Source: Mycobacterium sp. GA-1841 (lineage in GTDB: Bacteria; Actinomycetota; Actinomycetes; Mycobacteriales; Mycobacteriaceae). From it: DNA of 64,000 bases. Of this stretch, positions 11,049-21,617 are shown piece by piece. The DNA is taken from assembly GCF_001954135.1 (NCBI RefSeq), contig NZ_MBEQ01000009.1, forward strand, positions 62,001 to 126,000. Direction: 5' to 3'. Within the stretch, counting starts at the first letter, position 1, and every line of letters begins with the position of its first letter. The translations under genes were made by a program, and so were the position numbers. Below the pieces are notes generated by a model, which did no database searches, was not told the origin of the DNA, and worked only from the letters and a program-made list of their open reading frames with translations.

Positions 11049-11458
11049 CCGCCCATGACGAGCGGACGTCGACCGCTCAACCCGAACTGCCGGACATGCC
11101 GGAAACCCAAGGTGCGCAGGCGACAACGACGTCACCTGCGGGTGCGGCCGATTCGGCGCAGCCCGCGGCGCCGGCGCCGACCGAGGACAACACCTTGTTG
11201 TTCGCCGACGAGCATCGATCCGGTCTCCACGAGCGGTGGAACGAGGTTCAGGCGGCCTTCGTCGACGACCCGAAAGAGTGCGTCCAGAAGGCTGACAACC
11301 TGGTGGCCGAAGTCGTCGACGAACTCACCGCGAGCTTCGCCGACACCCGTTCAAGGCTTGAGGCGCAATGGTCAAGGGGCGAAAAGGCCTCGACGGAAGA
11401 TCTTCGCGTGGCGCTCACGCGCTACCGCGACTTCTTCCACCGGTTGCTGTCGGTCTGA
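11045..11458 (+). CDS. Soluble paralogue of the preceding membrane protein's domain
   Basis: This 137-residue protein starts with ATGA overlap on the previous gene. Its first 50 residues are Ala/Pro/Thr-rich. The rest repeats the upstream module: RWNEVQAAFVDDPKECVQKADNLVAEVV aligns with AWRTTQAGFVDDPARSVTEADRLVTEVM, and RVALTRYRDFFHRLLSV aligns with REAIVHYRELFEQLLGI. The pair looks like a tandem duplication that diverged in localisation. Function unknown. Confidence 0.75.
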   Translation: MTAHDERTSTAQPELPDMPETQGAQATTTSPAGAADSAQPAAPAPTEDNTLLFADEHRSGLHERWNEVQAAFVDDPKECVQKADNLVAEVVDELTASFADTRSRLEAQWSRGEKASTEDLRVALTRYRDFFHRLLSV

Positions 11459-11471
11459 ACCGTCTACGTAC

Positions 11472-13010
11472 TTACAGAACGTCGAGGATGGCGTTCTTCA
11501 ATGCCTCGGAATCGGTGCCGAACACCGCCTGGACGTTGTTGCCGACCTCGACGACGCCTGCGGCGCCCAGACCTTTGAGCCGACTCTGGTCGACCTTGGC
11601 CGGGTCCGCCACTTCCATCCGGAGTCGGGTGATGCAGGCGTCGACCCGAAGCAGGTTGTCGCGGCCGCCGAACGCCGCGATGACCTTCTCGGCCTGAGAG
11701 TCCTCCTGAGCCGACTCGGCGGCGGAACCAGCGGCCTCGTCGAGGTTGGCGTGTTCCTCGGCCTCGAACTCGATGGCGGGTTCGCGCCCCGGCGTGCGCA
11801 TGTTCCATTTCGTGATCGCCACGTAGAACAACACGAAGTAGACGACGAAGAATCCGGCGCCCATGACGAGCAGCAAGCCGATGTTGTGCGCCGCGGGTGC
11901 GCCGCCGTACAGCAGCAGGTCGATGAGTCCGGCCGAGAACGAGAATCCCAGATGGATGTCGAGCAGGTAGGCGATGGCCAGGGACAGCCCGGTCAGCACC
12001 GCGTGGATGACATACAGCGGGAATGCGACGAACATGAACGCGAACTCCAGCGGTTCGGTCACGCCGGTGAGGAAGGCGGTCAGAGCTGCCGCCGACAGGA
12101 TGCCGACGGCGACCTTACGTTGCTTCCGGTTCGCCGCCAGGATCATCGCCAACGCCGCGGCAGGCAATCCGAACATCAAGACGGGATAGAACCCGGACGT
12201 CAGGATGCCTGCGGACGGGTCGCCGGCGGCGAATCGGGTGAGTTCGCCGGTGGCCATGGTGCCGTCCGGGGTCTGGTAGTCGCCGTAGATGAACCATACG
12301 TACGAGTTGGGGATGTGGTGCAGGCCCAACGGAATCAGCATGCGGTTGGCGAATCCGTAGACGAATGCGCCCACCGCCCCGCTGGCCCCGATGAACCGTC
12401 CCAACGCCGTCAGCGCGGCGTCGAAGATCGGATAGAAATAGCTCATCACGAAGGCCAGGAGCAGGCTGGCAAGTGACACGATGATCGGGACGAAGCGTCG
12501 GCCGCCGAAAAAGCCTAGGTAGGACGGTAATTGGATGGTGTGGTAGCGGTCGAACAACCACGCGCTGAGCAGGCCCACCACGATCCCGGCGAACACGCTG
12601 TAGTTGATCTGGGCTTGATCACCGGCCTTGTCGACCTCGCCGGCGAGCACGATGGGTGACATCGTCGTGAATACGGCCGCCATCACCAGGTAGCCGACCA
12701 CCGCGGCCAGCGCTGTCGAACCGTCGGCCTTGCGGGCGAAACCGATCGCGACACCGACAGCGAACAGCAGCGGCAGGTTGCTGAACAGGGCATCGCCGGC
12801 GGCGCTCATCGCCTTGAAGAACGGGCCGATGACGGGGGAGTCGATCCGGCCCAACAGATCGGGCTGGCCCAGTCGCAGCAGGATTCCGGCGGCAGGGAGA
12901 ACCGCGATCGGCAGCATCAGGCTCTTGCCGAGGCGCTGCAGCTGACCGAAGCCGCGTACCTGTACCCCGGATTTCGGCTGTGCGCCTTCGGTTCCCGTCG
13001 TACCGCTCAT
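11472..13010 (-). CDS. nagE: PTS N-acetylglucosamine-type EIIBC permease
   Basis: This 512-residue protein has an N-terminal EIIC membrane domain, including [18 protein letters not shown] and the long LPAAALAMI helix. A C-terminal EIIB domain carries the phospho-Cys in [10 protein letters not shown]. It imports and phosphorylates an amino sugar or hexose. The [15 protein letters not shown] segment and the neighbours EIIA and NagA favour N-acetylglucosamine over glucose. ATG follows AGGAGG. It is divergent from the EIIA gene across 156 bp. Confidence 0.85.
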   Translation of the reverse strand: MSGTTGTEGAQPKSGVQVRGFGQLQRLGKSLMLPIAVLPAAGILLRLGQPDLLGRIDSPVIGPFFKAMSAAGDALFSNLPLLFAVGVAIGFARKADGSTALAAVVGYLVMAAVFTTMSPIVLAGEVDKAGDQAQINYSVFAGIVVGLLSAWLFDRYHTIQLPSYLGFFGGRRFVPIIVSLASLLLAFVMSYFYPIFDAALTALGRFIGASGAVGAFVYGFANRMLIPLGLHHIPNSYVWFIYGDYQTPDGTMATGELTRFAAGDPSAGILTSGFYPVLMFGLPAAALAMILAANRKQRKVAVGILSAAALTAFLTGVTEPLEFAFMFVAFPLYVIHAVLTGLSLAIAYLLDIHLGFSFSAGLIDLLLYGGAPAAHNIGLLLVMGAGFFVVYFVLFYVAITKWNMRTPGREPAIEFEAEEHANLDEAAGSAAESAQEDSQAEKVIAAFGGRDNLLRVDACITRLRMEVADPAKVDQSRLKGLGAAGVVEVGNNVQAVFGTDSEALKNAILDVL

Positions 13011-13166
13011 GTTCGTCGCCCTCCTGGCCGTCTGGTGCGACCCGTCCCGAAGTTGAGCGGAAGCTTAGACGAGAGCGTGGGCGGAAGAGATGAACTGAAG
13101 ATCCGCGTGCAGCGCTCGTATTGTTTATGGGCACGAGCACCATCGCGGCACAAAGGAGCCATCACA

Positions 13167-13637
13167 GTGAGCAGGACGCGAGTAGTCGCCCCGGTCGCAG
13201 GTCGCGCGGTACCACTAGGGGAGGTCGCCGATCCGGTGTTCTCTGCCGGGCTGGTTGGGTACGGGGCAGCGGTGGATCCGCCGCGTGGCGTGATCGATGC
13301 CGTCGCCCCGGTCAGCGGCAAGGTGCTCAAACTGATGCCGCACGCGTACGTCATCGTGACCGACGACAATGTCGGCATCCTGGTGCATCTGGGTCTGGAT
13401 ACCGTCTCGCTGAACGGTGAGCACTTCACCACGCACGTCAGCCAGGGTGATGACGTCGTCGCCGGAACGCCGATGATCACCTACGACGTTGCCGCGGTCG
13501 CGGCCAAGGGCCTCGATCCGATCGTTCCTGTCGTGGTCATGGATGAGCGCGATCCCGATCACGTGACCGTGGCCGAGGCGGTCGCCGCCAGTGCTGATAT
13601 CGACTCGGGTGCAGAGCTTTTCACGGCAGAGAAGTAA
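13167..13637 (+). CDS. crr: PTS EIIA component, Glc/Nag family
   Basis: This 156-residue EIIA protein passes phosphate from HPr to the EIIB domain. The two active-site histidines are H59 (MPHAYVIV) and H74 (GILVHLGLDTV). The GTG at 13167 with AAGGAG upstream is chosen over the longer frame open from 13035, whose N-terminus is unrelated. It lies 6 bp before nagA and is divergent from the EIIBC gene, so the three form one sugar-uptake unit. EI and HPr are not in the window. Confidence 0.87.
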   Translation: MSRTRVVAPVAGRAVPLGEVADPVFSAGLVGYGAAVDPPRGVIDAVAPVSGKVLKLMPHAYVIVTDDNVGILVHLGLDTVSLNGEHFTTHVSQGDDVVAGTPMITYDVAAVAAKGLDPIVPVVVMDERDPDHVTVAEAVAASADIDSGAELFTAEK

Positions 13638-13643
13638 TCCGGG

Positions 13644-14801
13644 ATGCTCCTTTCCGTCGACACCCTGATCACGGGCGACGAGCTGTTGCGCCCGGGATGG
13701 ATCGAGCTGTCGGGGGATCGGGTGGTGGCGGTCGGTGCCGGGGCTCCGCCGCGGCCCGCCGATGACGATCTCGGTGCCGCCACGGTGGTCCCGGGTTTCG
13801 TCGACACTCACACCCACGGCGGGGCCGGCGGTGGGTTCTCGGTCACCTCGCCGGCCGAGACGCCCACCGCGACAGCCACCGCGACGGCACTGCACCGCGG
13901 TCACGGCACCACCACGATGATCGCATCGCTGGTCACCGCGGGCCCTGACGAGCTTGTGCGCCAGGTCGGCGCACTCGCCGAGCAGGTGCGGGCCGGAGTG
14001 ATCGACGGCATCCATCTGGAAGGGCCATGGTTGTCGGCCGCCCGATGTGGCGCCCATCAGCCCGCGCTCATGCGGGACCCGGACCCGGAAGAAATCGACC
14101 GGGTGCTCGCCGCCGCCGCCGCAACCATCCGCATGGTCACGATCGCCCCGGAGCGGCCGGGTGCGCTGCCGGCGATTCGGCGCTTCGTCGATGCCGGAGT
14201 GGTGGTGGCCGTCGGCCATACCGACGCAACCTACGAGCAGACCCGGGCCGCAATCGCCGCCGGTGCGAGCGTCGGCACGCATCTGTTCAACGCCATGCGG
14301 CCCATCGACCGTCGCGAGCCGGGCCCGGTGATCGCGCTCATGGAAGATCCCGATGTCACGGTCGAACTCATCGCCGACGGCGTCCACATCGACGCTGCCA
14401 TCTATCGACATGTCGTCCGCGCGGTCGGACCGGACCGGGTCTCGCTGATCACCGATGCGATGCCGGCTGCCGGATTGCCCGATGGCCGCTACATGCTCGG
14501 ACCGGTACCGGTCGAGGTGGCCGGTGGAGTGGCGCTCGTCGCGGGAACGGACACGGTAGCCGGCAGTACCGCCACGATGGACCGCGTCGTCCGGTTTGCC
14601 GCGGCCCATTGCGGTTTGTCTCGGGACGAGGCGTTGCTGCGCGTCACCCGGCAAGCCTCGGCCAATCCGGCCCGGGCACTGGGTCTACCGGCCGGTGCGC
14701 TGGTGCCGGGCGCGCGAGCGGATCTGGTGGTGCTCGATGCGGATCTGGCGGTAACGCGGGTTTTGCACCGAGGGGTGTGGGTGGTGCAGCCCGCCGGATG
14801 A
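13644..14801 (+). CDS. nagA: N-acetylglucosamine-6-phosphate deacetylase
   Basis: This 385-residue amidohydrolase removes acetate from GlcNAc-6-phosphate after PTS import. Motifs in order are DTHTHGG (H56, H58), HLEGPWLS (metal-binding Glu), VAVGHTDATYEQ, GTHLFNAM and LITDAM (catalytic Asp). Length and order are normal for NagA. NagB is not adjacent. Confidence 0.9.
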   Translation: MLLSVDTLITGDELLRPGWIELSGDRVVAVGAGAPPRPADDDLGAATVVPGFVDTHTHGGAGGGFSVTSPAETPTATATATALHRGHGTTTMIASLVTAGPDELVRQVGALAEQVRAGVIDGIHLEGPWLSAARCGAHQPALMRDPDPEEIDRVLAAAAATIRMVTIAPERPGALPAIRRFVDAGVVVAVGHTDATYEQTRAAIAAGASVGTHLFNAMRPIDRREPGPVIALMEDPDVTVELIADGVHIDAAIYRHVVRAVGPDRVSLITDAMPAAGLPDGRYMLGPVPVEVAGGVALVAGTDTVAGSTATMDRVVRFAAAHCGLSRDEALLRVTRQASANPARALGLPAGALVPGARADLVVLDADLAVTRVLHRGVWVVQPAG

Positions 14802-14933
14802 GTCGGGCTGCGGCGCACCAGAAGTGCTTCCTGAGGCAATGATTCGCGTTGTGGTGGGCGCCGATAGCCGATACGAACGTGGCCGGCGGCGTAACGTCGA
14901 CCGGGCACGACGCGGAGCATCTGGAGGTCTCGG

Positions 14934-17552
14934 TTGTCCGACTGGCCTTTTGTCGCACGAGATGTCGAGCTGCGCGATGCCGAGCAGGCGCTGCACGACG
15001 GTTTCCGCGGCGTCGTTCTGGCCGGAGCAACCGGCGTGGGCAAGTCGGCGTTGGCCCGGGCGCTGGCTGAGCAACTGGAGGCCCACGGGTGCGCCGTGCG
15101 GTTTGCGCTGGGCACCGAAACGGGACAGTCGGTGCCGCTCGGGGCTTTTCACCGCGCACTCACGTCCACCGATGCGCTCGACCCCACGGTGATGCTGGCC
15201 GCCGCCTACGAGGCGTTGGCACCCGATCCCGAACTCGTCATCGTGGTCGACGACGCCCAGCACCTCGACCCGTTGTCGGCACTGTTGGTCCAGCAACTCG
15301 CGGTCCACGGCTCGCCGAAACTGATCCTCACGGTTCGCAGCGGCGCGAGCACCTCCGATGCGGTGAGCAGTTTGTGGAAAGAACAGTTGCTGCTGCGAAT
15401 GGACCTGGAACCCTTCAGTCGGGACCAGACCCGGGAGTTGATCGCGACGGTGATGCGCGGTGACGTCGACGCTCGCGCGGTCGACGAATTACACCGGTAC
15501 TCCTCCGGCAGCCCGCTCTACCTTCGGGGCGTGGTCAACGCGGCGCGCGACGACCAGGCCCTGGTGTTCGACGCCGGCCGGTGGCGGTTGTGCGGAAAGC
15601 TGCGTGCCAGTGCCGATCTGCGCGCCCTGGTCGCTACCCGGCTGGACACGTTGACAGCCGAGGAACGGGACGTGGTGGAAGTGGTCTCGACCGCCGAGGT
15701 GCTCGACTGGGATGTGCTGGTCGAGGCCTGTGACATCGACGCGGTCACCCGTGTGGAACGTCGCGGGGCGGTCGGGGTCCTCAACGATGCAGGCTGCACG
15801 GTGGTGCAGCCCGGCCATCCGATCGTCGGTGAGGTGGCTCGCAGCAGTTGTTCGGAAACCCGCACCCGCCAGATCAATACGCGGTTGGCCGTTCTCCTCG
15901 GTGAGCGGCTGGAGGCCTGCGGTGACGGCGGATCCTCCGATGTGCGGGCGCGTCTTCAGCTGGCCCGATTCATGGTCGGGGGTGATGTCTCGGCGGCGCC
16001 GGACGTCATCACCGAGGCCGCGGCCAGCGCAGTCACCATGTCGAATCTGGCTCTCGGAGAACACCTTGCGCGATACGCCTTGGATCACGGTGGTGGGGCC
16101 GCGGCCGCGGTCGTGCTGGCCGAGGCGATGAGTTGGCAGGGCCACGGTGAGCAGGCCGAGGAGTTGTTGACGCGCTGGGTGCCGGATTCCGACGACGTGC
16201 CGATGCTGTTCCGGTGGGTTTTCCTGCGCGCATCGAACCTGTTCTTCGGATGCGCACGCGCCGACCGGGCCGAGGCGGTGCTCGACCTGCTGCGAGACCG
16301 GGAACGCGGTCCACGCACGGTGAGTCCGGTGGCGGCGATGGAGGCGGTCTTTGCGTTCTTCGCCGGGGCGCTGTCTGACGCGATCGCCCTGGGTGCACCG
16401 ATGGCGGACAACGACAAGGCGCCGCATGCGCAGGTATGTGCCGCACTGGCCACCGCCGGTGCGTTGGCGTTGGCGGGCCGGTCGAACGATGCCACCGCGG
16501 TGGCGCAGACCGGCGAACGCGCCGCCGAGCGGTGCGACTCGGGTCTGCAACGGTATTGGCTCGCCTTCGCCCGAGTATCGGCGGATTTGACCGACGGCAA
16601 TCCGGCGGATGCGCAGCAGGTGTGCGACCGCTACGGCGTGCTGGCCGCGGGTTTCCCGCAGGCGGAGTCCATCGTCGTGGCGCTGTCGGGCCGCGTGGAA
16701 ATGGCTCGCGGCGCGCTGTCATCGGCATGTGAAGCGCTGCACGCCGCCGTGTGGGCCACCCCGCAGCGTCTCCCACCCGGATGGTCGATGGTGGCGGCGG
16801 CCTGGTTGTCGCAGGCCGAGGGGATGCGCGGCGACGGGGCCGCGGCGGCGGCCGCGTTGGCCCGGGCCGAGGCCGTGGGCATCGGCTCGGTGCGGGTCTT
16901 CGGACCGGAACTGGATCTGGCCCGGGCCTGGGTGGCGGCCGCTACCGGTGACAGCGCACTGGCCGGCAAGCACGCGATGCAGGCTGCCCACAGCGCCAAG
17001 GCGTCCGGTATGGCGGCGGTCGAGTTGACGGCCCTGCACACCGCAATGCGGTTCGGCGACACCTCCGGTCACCGACAGGTCAGTCGATTGGTGCGCCGGT
17101 GCCCCGGCCGTCTGGCCGAGGCCATCGGAGCCCACAGCCTCGGCCTGGCTTGCCATGATCCCGAGCAGCTCAGCGCGGCGGCCGACCGGTTTGAGGCGAT
17201 CGGAGCGCTGGCGCTGGCGGCCGATGCCGCCGCACATGCCGCGGGGGAGTATGTGCGTTCCGGCTGCCGGGGTAGAAGCTGGGAATCGGCGGCCAGGGCG
17301 CTGTGGCTGTCCGGGCAAACGGGCGCGCTGACCCCGGCATTGCGGTGCGTCGAGGATCGGCTGCCGCTCACCTTGCGGGAGTGGGAGATCGTCAGTCTGG
17401 TCGGTGCGGGCCTGCACAACCGGCAGATCGCCGACCGGTTGTGTCTGTCGGTGCGCACCGTCGACGGGCATCTGTACCGCATTTTCGCGAAGCTCGGTGT
17501 CGAGGATCGCACTCATCTGGCCCGGCTGGCGCGGTTCGCGCCGGGCAACTGA
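14934..17552 (+). CDS. Large LuxR-type ATPase regulator (LAL family)
   Basis: This 872-residue regulator has an N-terminal P-loop (GATGVGKSA, residues 31-39) and a Walker B-like VIVVDDAQHLD near residue 100. A long helical repeat middle follows. A C-terminal LuxR helix-turn-helix (residues 808-866) includes LTLREWEIVSLV and NRQIADRLCLSVRTVDGHL. The TTG start at 14934 is supported by GGAGG at 14923-14927. It follows nagA by 132 bp, so it could regulate amino-sugar use, but this is only proximity. Confidence 0.85.
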   Translation: MSDWPFVARDVELRDAEQALHDGFRGVVLAGATGVGKSALARALAEQLEAHGCAVRFALGTETGQSVPLGAFHRALTSTDALDPTVMLAAAYEALAPDPELVIVVDDAQHLDPLSALLVQQLAVHGSPKLILTVRSGASTSDAVSSLWKEQLLLRMDLEPFSRDQTRELIATVMRGDVDARAVDELHRYSSGSPLYLRGVVNAARDDQALVFDAGRWRLCGKLRASADLRALVATRLDTLTAEERDVVEVVSTAEVLDWDVLVEACDIDAVTRVERRGAVGVLNDAGCTVVQPGHPIVGEVARSSCSETRTRQINTRLAVLLGERLEACGDGGSSDVRARLQLARFMVGGDVSAAPDVITEAAASAVTMSNLALGEHLARYALDHGGGAAAAVVLAEAMSWQGHGEQAEELLTRWVPDSDDVPMLFRWVFLRASNLFFGCARADRAEAVLDLLRDRERGPRTVSPVAAMEAVFAFFAGALSDAIALGAPMADNDKAPHAQVCAALATAGALALAGRSNDATAVAQTGERAAERCDSGLQRYWLAFARVSADLTDGNPADAQQVCDRYGVLAAGFPQAESIVVALSGRVEMARGALSSACEALHAAVWATPQRLPPGWSMVAAAWLSQAEGMRGDGAAAAAALARAEAVGIGSVRVFGPELDLARAWVAAATGDSALAGKHAMQAAHSAKASGMAAVELTALHTAMRFGDTSGHRQVSRLVRRCPGRLAEAIGAHSLGLACHDPEQLSAAADRFEAIGALALAADAAAHAAGEYVRSGCRGRSWESAARALWLSGQTGALTPALRCVEDRLPLTLREWEIVSLVGAGLHNRQIADRLCLSVRTVDGHLYRIFAKLGVEDRTHLARLARFAPGN

Positions 17553-17747
17553 TCAGTCGTCGCTGCCGGCGCGGGGGCCGACGAAATCGAGCAGGCGTCG
17601 GTCGCTGGAGGTGAACCGATCGACTTCCTCACCGCCGTCGCACCGAAGCAAGGCGATGGTGAGACTGTCCGCAGTGCGGGTGAGCACGCGCCAATGCGCA
17701 CCGGAGTCTTCCCAACGCTGTAGATCCGCGACTCGGTCGACACCCAT
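17553..17747 (-). CDS. Small conserved hypothetical protein
   Basis: This 64-residue protein (MGVDRVADLQRWEDSGAHWRVL...) is rich in Trp and acidic residues and has no known domain. The ATG at 17747 is preferred. A TTG at 17861 would give 102 residues but would place an iron box inside the gene. It ends directly against the convergent LuxR gene and is divergent from mbtK, sharing the iron-box region. Iron regulation is possible but not shown. Confidence 0.55.
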   Translation of the reverse strand: MGVDRVADLQRWEDSGAHWRVLTRTADSLTIALLRCDGGEEVDRFTSSDRRLLDFVGPRAGSDD

Positions 17748-17816
17748 GGAACTACCATCGCACGCCGCGCCGACAGGGTCCGGTTCGGTATCGCCGCCGC
17801 CGTCGATGACAGCCAG

Positions 17817-17835
17817 GAAGGTAAACCTACCCTCA
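17817..17835 (-). promoter_or_regulatory. IdeR/DtxR-type iron box upstream of mbtK
   Basis: Read on the minus strand, TGAGGGTAGGTTTACCTTC matches 15 of 19 positions of the actinobacterial consensus TWAGGTWAGSCTWACCTWA. It ends 25 bp before the mbtK ATG, where it would overlap the promoter, and faces the small divergent gene too. Iron-bound IdeR represses mycobactin genes in mycobacteria, so the context supports the match. Confidence 0.65.
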
Positions 17836-17860
17836 CCCGCTACGGTAGGCTCGGCGCTCA

Positions 17861-18511
17861 ATGACCGATATCGATACCGACGTGACGGACGTGCCGGCGG
17901 GCCCGGTCCTGAAACGCGAGCTGACCGACATCACCGATGAGGTGCGCGCAGTCGACGCACCCCCGACACCGGTGCTGGCCGATCCCTACGACATCCGACT
18001 GGTCGACGCCGGCGACGACGCCGAGATGGTGTCGGAGTGGATGAATCGTCCGCACCTGGTAGAGGCCTGGGAGTACGCCTGGCCGGTGGACCGCTGGCGT
18101 CGGTATCTTCAGGCCCAACTCGATGGCGAGTACTCGCGTCCGCTGATCACCAGCTTCCGCGGGAAGCCCGCCGGCTACGTCGAGTTGTACCGAGCGGCCA
18201 AAGATTCCATCGCCCCGCGCTACGCCGCCGATCCGCACGACATCGGCATGCACGCCGCGATCGCCGATCTGCGGTTCGTCAACCGCGGGATGGGCCCGAT
18301 CCTGTTGCCGCGCATCGTGGCCAGTGTGTTCGACCGCGAACCGGAGTGCCGGCGGATCATGTTTGATCCGGATCACCGCAATTCAGGTGCGCGCCGACTG
18401 TGTGAGTGGGCCGGTTGCGAGTTCCTCGGCGAGCACCAGATGTCCAACCGGCGCATGGCCCTCTACGCGTTGCCGCGCACACCCGACGACGCCTTCGGCG
18501 CCGCCGGGTAG
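17861..18511 (+). CDS. mbtK: Mycobactin lysine N-acyltransferase
   Basis: This 216-residue GNAT-fold protein resembles MbtK (Rv1347c), which transfers a long acyl chain to the lysine N-epsilon of mycobactin. Typical segments are [51 protein letters not shown] and [24 protein letters not shown]. It converges on mbtN and lies opposite the mbtLMN operon that makes and loads the acyl donor. Confidence 0.9.
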   Translation: MTDIDTDVTDVPAGPVLKRELTDITDEVRAVDAPPTPVLADPYDIRLVDAGDDAEMVSEWMNRPHLVEAWEYAWPVDRWRRYLQAQLDGEYSRPLITSFRGKPAGYVELYRAAKDSIAPRYAADPHDIGMHAAIADLRFVNRGMGPILLPRIVASVFDREPECRRIMFDPDHRNSGARRLCEWAGCEFLGEHQMSNRRMALYALPRTPDDAFGAAG

Positions 18512-18544
18512 CGTGCGTGAGCGGATGCCTGGACCGGAACCGGT

Positions 18545-19720
18545 TCAGGCTCCGGCGAATTCGGCGTAACCGTCGTAGTCGGGCTTCATGGCCGCGGCCA
18601 CCAACTCCCACAGCACCTCATCGGTTCCGCCGCCGACCCGGGCCAGCTTCATGTCGCGCCACCACTTGCCCAGCGGCGTCTCGTCGACGAGATAGCCGGA
18701 ACCGCCGAAGATGTGCATGCACTCCGAGGCGACCTCCTCGCCGAGACGTGCGGCGGTCACCTTGAACGCGGCGGCGGCGCGCAGATCGAGCTTGCCCTGG
18801 GTGGCGACCCCGGCCAGCGCATAACGCAGCAGGTCCACCCGGGCCTGCAGGTCGGCTATCCGCATCCGCAGCGCCTGATGCTCATACAGGGTGTGGCCGA
18901 ACTGACGACGCTTCATCATGCGCGCCAACGTGATCCCGAGAATTCGTTGTGACCCGGAGGCCACCTGACCGGAAATCGACATGCGTTCGTGGGCCAGGCC
19001 CCAGGAGATCGCCGCCAGTCCGGTGCCCGCCCGGGCCACCAGGTGGTCGGCGGGAACCCAGGTGTCGATGTGCACCGCGGCAGTGTCCAGCGGGCCGTTG
19101 CCCACCTTCCGGTACGGCGTCTGCACCTCGACCGCCGACGTCGGGACGGCGATGACGACGACATTGCCGTGCCGGCTCGTCGGGTCATGGTCGACGTTGC
19201 GGGCCACCACCATGATGTGGTCGGCGACCGGCGACAGTGAGACGAACTTCTTGATGCCCTTGATCTCGAAACCGTCTCGGGCCGTGCGGACTTCGGTCTC
19301 CACGATCTGCAGATCCGAACCGCCGGATTCCTCGGAGGCAGCGATGCACAGCACGGCCTCGCCGCGAACGGCTTGTTCGCAGATCGTGCGGAGGTGATCG
19401 GATTTGCCGAACCGGCGCAGGACGGCGATGGCCGAATCGTGCAGGCTGACACCCACGCCGATGCCCGAGGAGCCGGTCCGGCCCAGCGCAAAGGCCAACT
19501 CGATCAGCTTGGCCACATCGGGCTGCTGACCGTCGCCCCACTTCTCGGTGAACACCCCGTTACGGCCCAGGTGCTCGATGAGCGCGCGCGGAAAGCGTTC
19601 GGTCTCTTCAGCTTCGGCGGTCCACGCCTTGACCTGGTCGTCGAAGACCCGATCCAACAGGTCGCGGTATTCGTCGAGGGTGGTGGTGGCCGGCGCGGGC
19701 GTGGGGACTGTGGCGGTCAT
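18545..19720 (-). CDS. mbtN: Mycobactin acyl chain dehydrogenase
   Basis: This 391-residue acyl-CoA-dehydrogenase-like flavoprotein corresponds to MbtN/FadE14, which introduces the cis double bond in the acyl chain carried on MbtL. Features are [15 protein letters not shown] (flavin/substrate loop) and a C-terminal [21 protein letters not shown] segment. The ATG at 19720 overlaps the mbtM stop as ATGA; codons further upstream lie inside mbtM. Confidence 0.88.
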   Translation of the reverse strand: MTATVPTPAPATTTLDEYRDLLDRVFDDQVKAWTAEAEETERFPRALIEHLGRNGVFTEKWGDGQQPDVAKLIELAFALGRTGSSGIGVGVSLHDSAIAVLRRFGKSDHLRTICEQAVRGEAVLCIAASEESGGSDLQIVETEVRTARDGFEIKGIKKFVSLSPVADHIMVVARNVDHDPTSRHGNVVVIAVPTSAVEVQTPYRKVGNGPLDTAAVHIDTWVPADHLVARAGTGLAAISWGLAHERMSISGQVASGSQRILGITLARMMKRRQFGHTLYEHQALRMRIADLQARVDLLRYALAGVATQGKLDLRAAAAFKVTAARLGEEVASECMHIFGGSGYLVDETPLGKWWRDMKLARVGGGTDEVLWELVAAAMKPDYDGYAEFAGA

Positions 19721-21291
19721 GACTTCGCTGCCTCCATCTCTCGTTTGACCTCCAGGCGGCGCAGCTTGCCCGAGGAGGTGCGGGGAAGTGAGCCCGGTTT
19801 CAGCAGCACCACGTCGGCGGGCACGACGCCGCACTCCGAGGCCACCTGCTGGATCACCTGGCTGCGGGCCCCGGCTTCATCGGCGCCCCGGAATTCCGCC
19901 ACGATCACCAGCCCGGAACGAACGGCTTTCTCGCCGGCGCCGACGGCCACCACTGCGCCTTCACGAACGCCCTTGACCTGTGCGGCAACCCGTTCGATCT
20001 CGGTCGGGAAGATGTTGCGTCCGGCCACGGTGATCAGTTCTTTGCTGCGTCCGCAGACCACCAGTCCGCCATCGACGAAATAACCCAGATCGCCGGTGGC
20101 GAACCAGTCGTCGGGGCCAAGGGGTGGTTGGCCGAGGTAACCCGACATCATCGAGGTCCCGCGGATCTCGATCTCGCCGACCTCGCGGCCGAGGATGCCC
20201 GCGTTGTCCGCACTCGGTCGTAGGCGCACTTCCATGCCCGCGATGGCGTGGCCGAGCACCGCGAGTTGTTGCTGGTTCGACCCGGCATCCGTGGCCACGG
20301 TGATCTCGTCGAGAACGACACCGGCGCCGGGGACGGGAACTGTGACCGCACAGGAGGATTCGGCCATCCCATAGGAGGGGGACAGGGCGCCCGGGTTGAA
20401 TCCGAAACGCGACAGCTCGGTGCCGAACCGGCTGGTCGCCTCGCAATCGACCGGTTCGCCGCCGTTGAGCGCGAACCGGACGGCGGACAGGTCCAGATCC
20501 GTCAGCCGCTTGGAGTACTTACCGATCAGACCGTAGGCCATGTTCGGCGCGGCGGTCAGCGTCGAACGGCTCTCGGTGAGCCACCGGACCCAGCTGAAGG
20601 GAGAGGCCACGAACGCCGTCGTCGGTGCCTGCCATACCTCGATGCCGGCCACCGCACCGGCGAGCAGGAAGGTCAGTCCCATGTCGTGATACAGCGGCAG
20701 CCACGAACACCCGATATCGCCGGCCGACAAGCTGATCCGGTCGGACAGTCCGCGCAGGTTCGCCAGGACCGCTGACGGCGACAATTGGGCGGTGCGTGGT
20801 GTCCCGGTGGAGCCGGCGGTGCCCTGCAGGACGGCGAATTCGCCGGAACCGAGCGACAGCGTGGTGGAGCGCTGGGGATGAGCAACGACGACATCGTCGT
20901 GCAGGGCCAGGGAGGTTTCGCCCTTCTCCAGCAGTCTGAGGTGGTCACCGTGGCTGAACACGGTGCCCACCCCGATGCCGGCGAACCGGTTCAGCGTGGA
21001 CTGGGCCCACTGGTGGGCATCGGCACCGCGGATCGGACCGGGCAGCACCGACAGGGCGGCACCGGACAGCAGCGCCCCGATGATGGTGGCGATCCCCTCG
21101 ATCGTGGGCTCACCCACCACGCCGACAGCTGTGGAGCCGTCGTGACCGATCTGCTCGGCGACGTTTTCGGCGCGGGCGTACACCTGCCCCCACGGGTGAC
21201 GGCTCCAGGTCCGTGCCTCGGGGTCGAACACCACGAGGTCTTTGTCCGTGGCGGGCAGCGCCTCGGCGAGCGCCTCGGCCAGCACGCTCAC
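19717..21291 (-). CDS. mbtM: Mycobactin fatty acyl-AMP ligase
   Basis: This 524-residue adenylating enzyme of the FadD33/MbtM type activates a fatty acid as acyl-AMP and loads it on MbtL. The adenylation motifs [13 protein letters not shown] and [11 protein letters not shown] are clear. A late [22 protein letters not shown] follows and the C-terminal catalytic lysine region is SGKLRRLE. The GTG start overlaps the mbtL stop as GTGA. Operon order mbtL-mbtM-mbtN is conserved. Confidence 0.9.
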   Translation of the reverse strand: MSVLAEALAEALPATDKDLVVFDPEARTWSRHPWGQVYARAENVAEQIGHDGSTAVGVVGEPTIEGIATIIGALLSGAALSVLPGPIRGADAHQWAQSTLNRFAGIGVGTVFSHGDHLRLLEKGETSLALHDDVVVAHPQRSTTLSLGSGEFAVLQGTAGSTGTPRTAQLSPSAVLANLRGLSDRISLSAGDIGCSWLPLYHDMGLTFLLAGAVAGIEVWQAPTTAFVASPFSWVRWLTESRSTLTAAPNMAYGLIGKYSKRLTDLDLSAVRFALNGGEPVDCEATSRFGTELSRFGFNPGALSPSYGMAESSCAVTVPVPGAGVVLDEITVATDAGSNQQQLAVLGHAIAGMEVRLRPSADNAGILGREVGEIEIRGTSMMSGYLGQPPLGPDDWFATGDLGYFVDGGLVVCGRSKELITVAGRNIFPTEIERVAAQVKGVREGAVVAVGAGEKAVRSGLVIVAEFRGADEAGARSQVIQQVASECGVVPADVVLLKPGSLPRTSSGKLRRLEVKREMEAAKS

Positions 21292-21557
21292 TGGTTGCTC
21301 TGCGCGGCAGGCACTTTCGCCAGGATGGCCGCTTCCAGATCACCGACGGTGTCGCAGCTCAAGAGGTCTTCTTCGGACAGGGCGATCCCCAGCTTGTCCT
21401 CGATCGCCACCATGCCGACCGCAAATGCCACCGAATCCAGTCCAGCGTCGTCGACGAGACGGGATTCCCTGGTCACCCGGCGGACATCGACGTTCATGTC
21501 GTCGCGAAGGATCTCGGTGAGGGCGGCGCTGACCGCTTCGGGGGTTGTCGACTGCAT
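21288..21557 (-). CDS. mbtL: Mycobactin acyl carrier protein
   Basis: This 89-residue acyl carrier protein has the phosphopantetheine serine in [12 protein letters not shown]. It carries the acyl chain of mycobactin between MbtM, MbtN and MbtK. It is first in the operon, with an IdeR-like box at 21582-21600, 24 bp upstream of its ATG. Confidence 0.9.
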   Translation of the reverse strand: MQSTTPEAVSAALTEILRDDMNVDVRRVTRESRLVDDAGLDSVAFAVGMVAIEDKLGIALSEEDLLSCDTVGDLEAAILAKVPAAQSNQ

Positions 21558-21581
21558 GGACTGGGACGGTACACCCCGCGC

Positions 21582-21600
21582 AAAAGATAGGCTAGCCTTA
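21582..21600 (-). promoter_or_regulatory. IdeR/DtxR-type iron box upstream of mbtLMN
   Basis: AAAAGATAGGCTAGCCTTA matches 15 of 19 positions of TWAGGTWAGSCTWACCTWA and is centred on the GGCTAGCC core seen in mycobacterial iron boxes. It sits just upstream of the mbtL ATG, consistent with iron repression of the operon. Confidence 0.7.
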
Positions 21601-21617
21601 CCAAGGTCGCTGTGAGG

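Noticed and set aside
11055..12476. 473-residue open frame on the plus strand
   Set aside because: Runs across the small paralogue gene in the wrong frame and antisense to the PTS gene; the product has no protein-like features.
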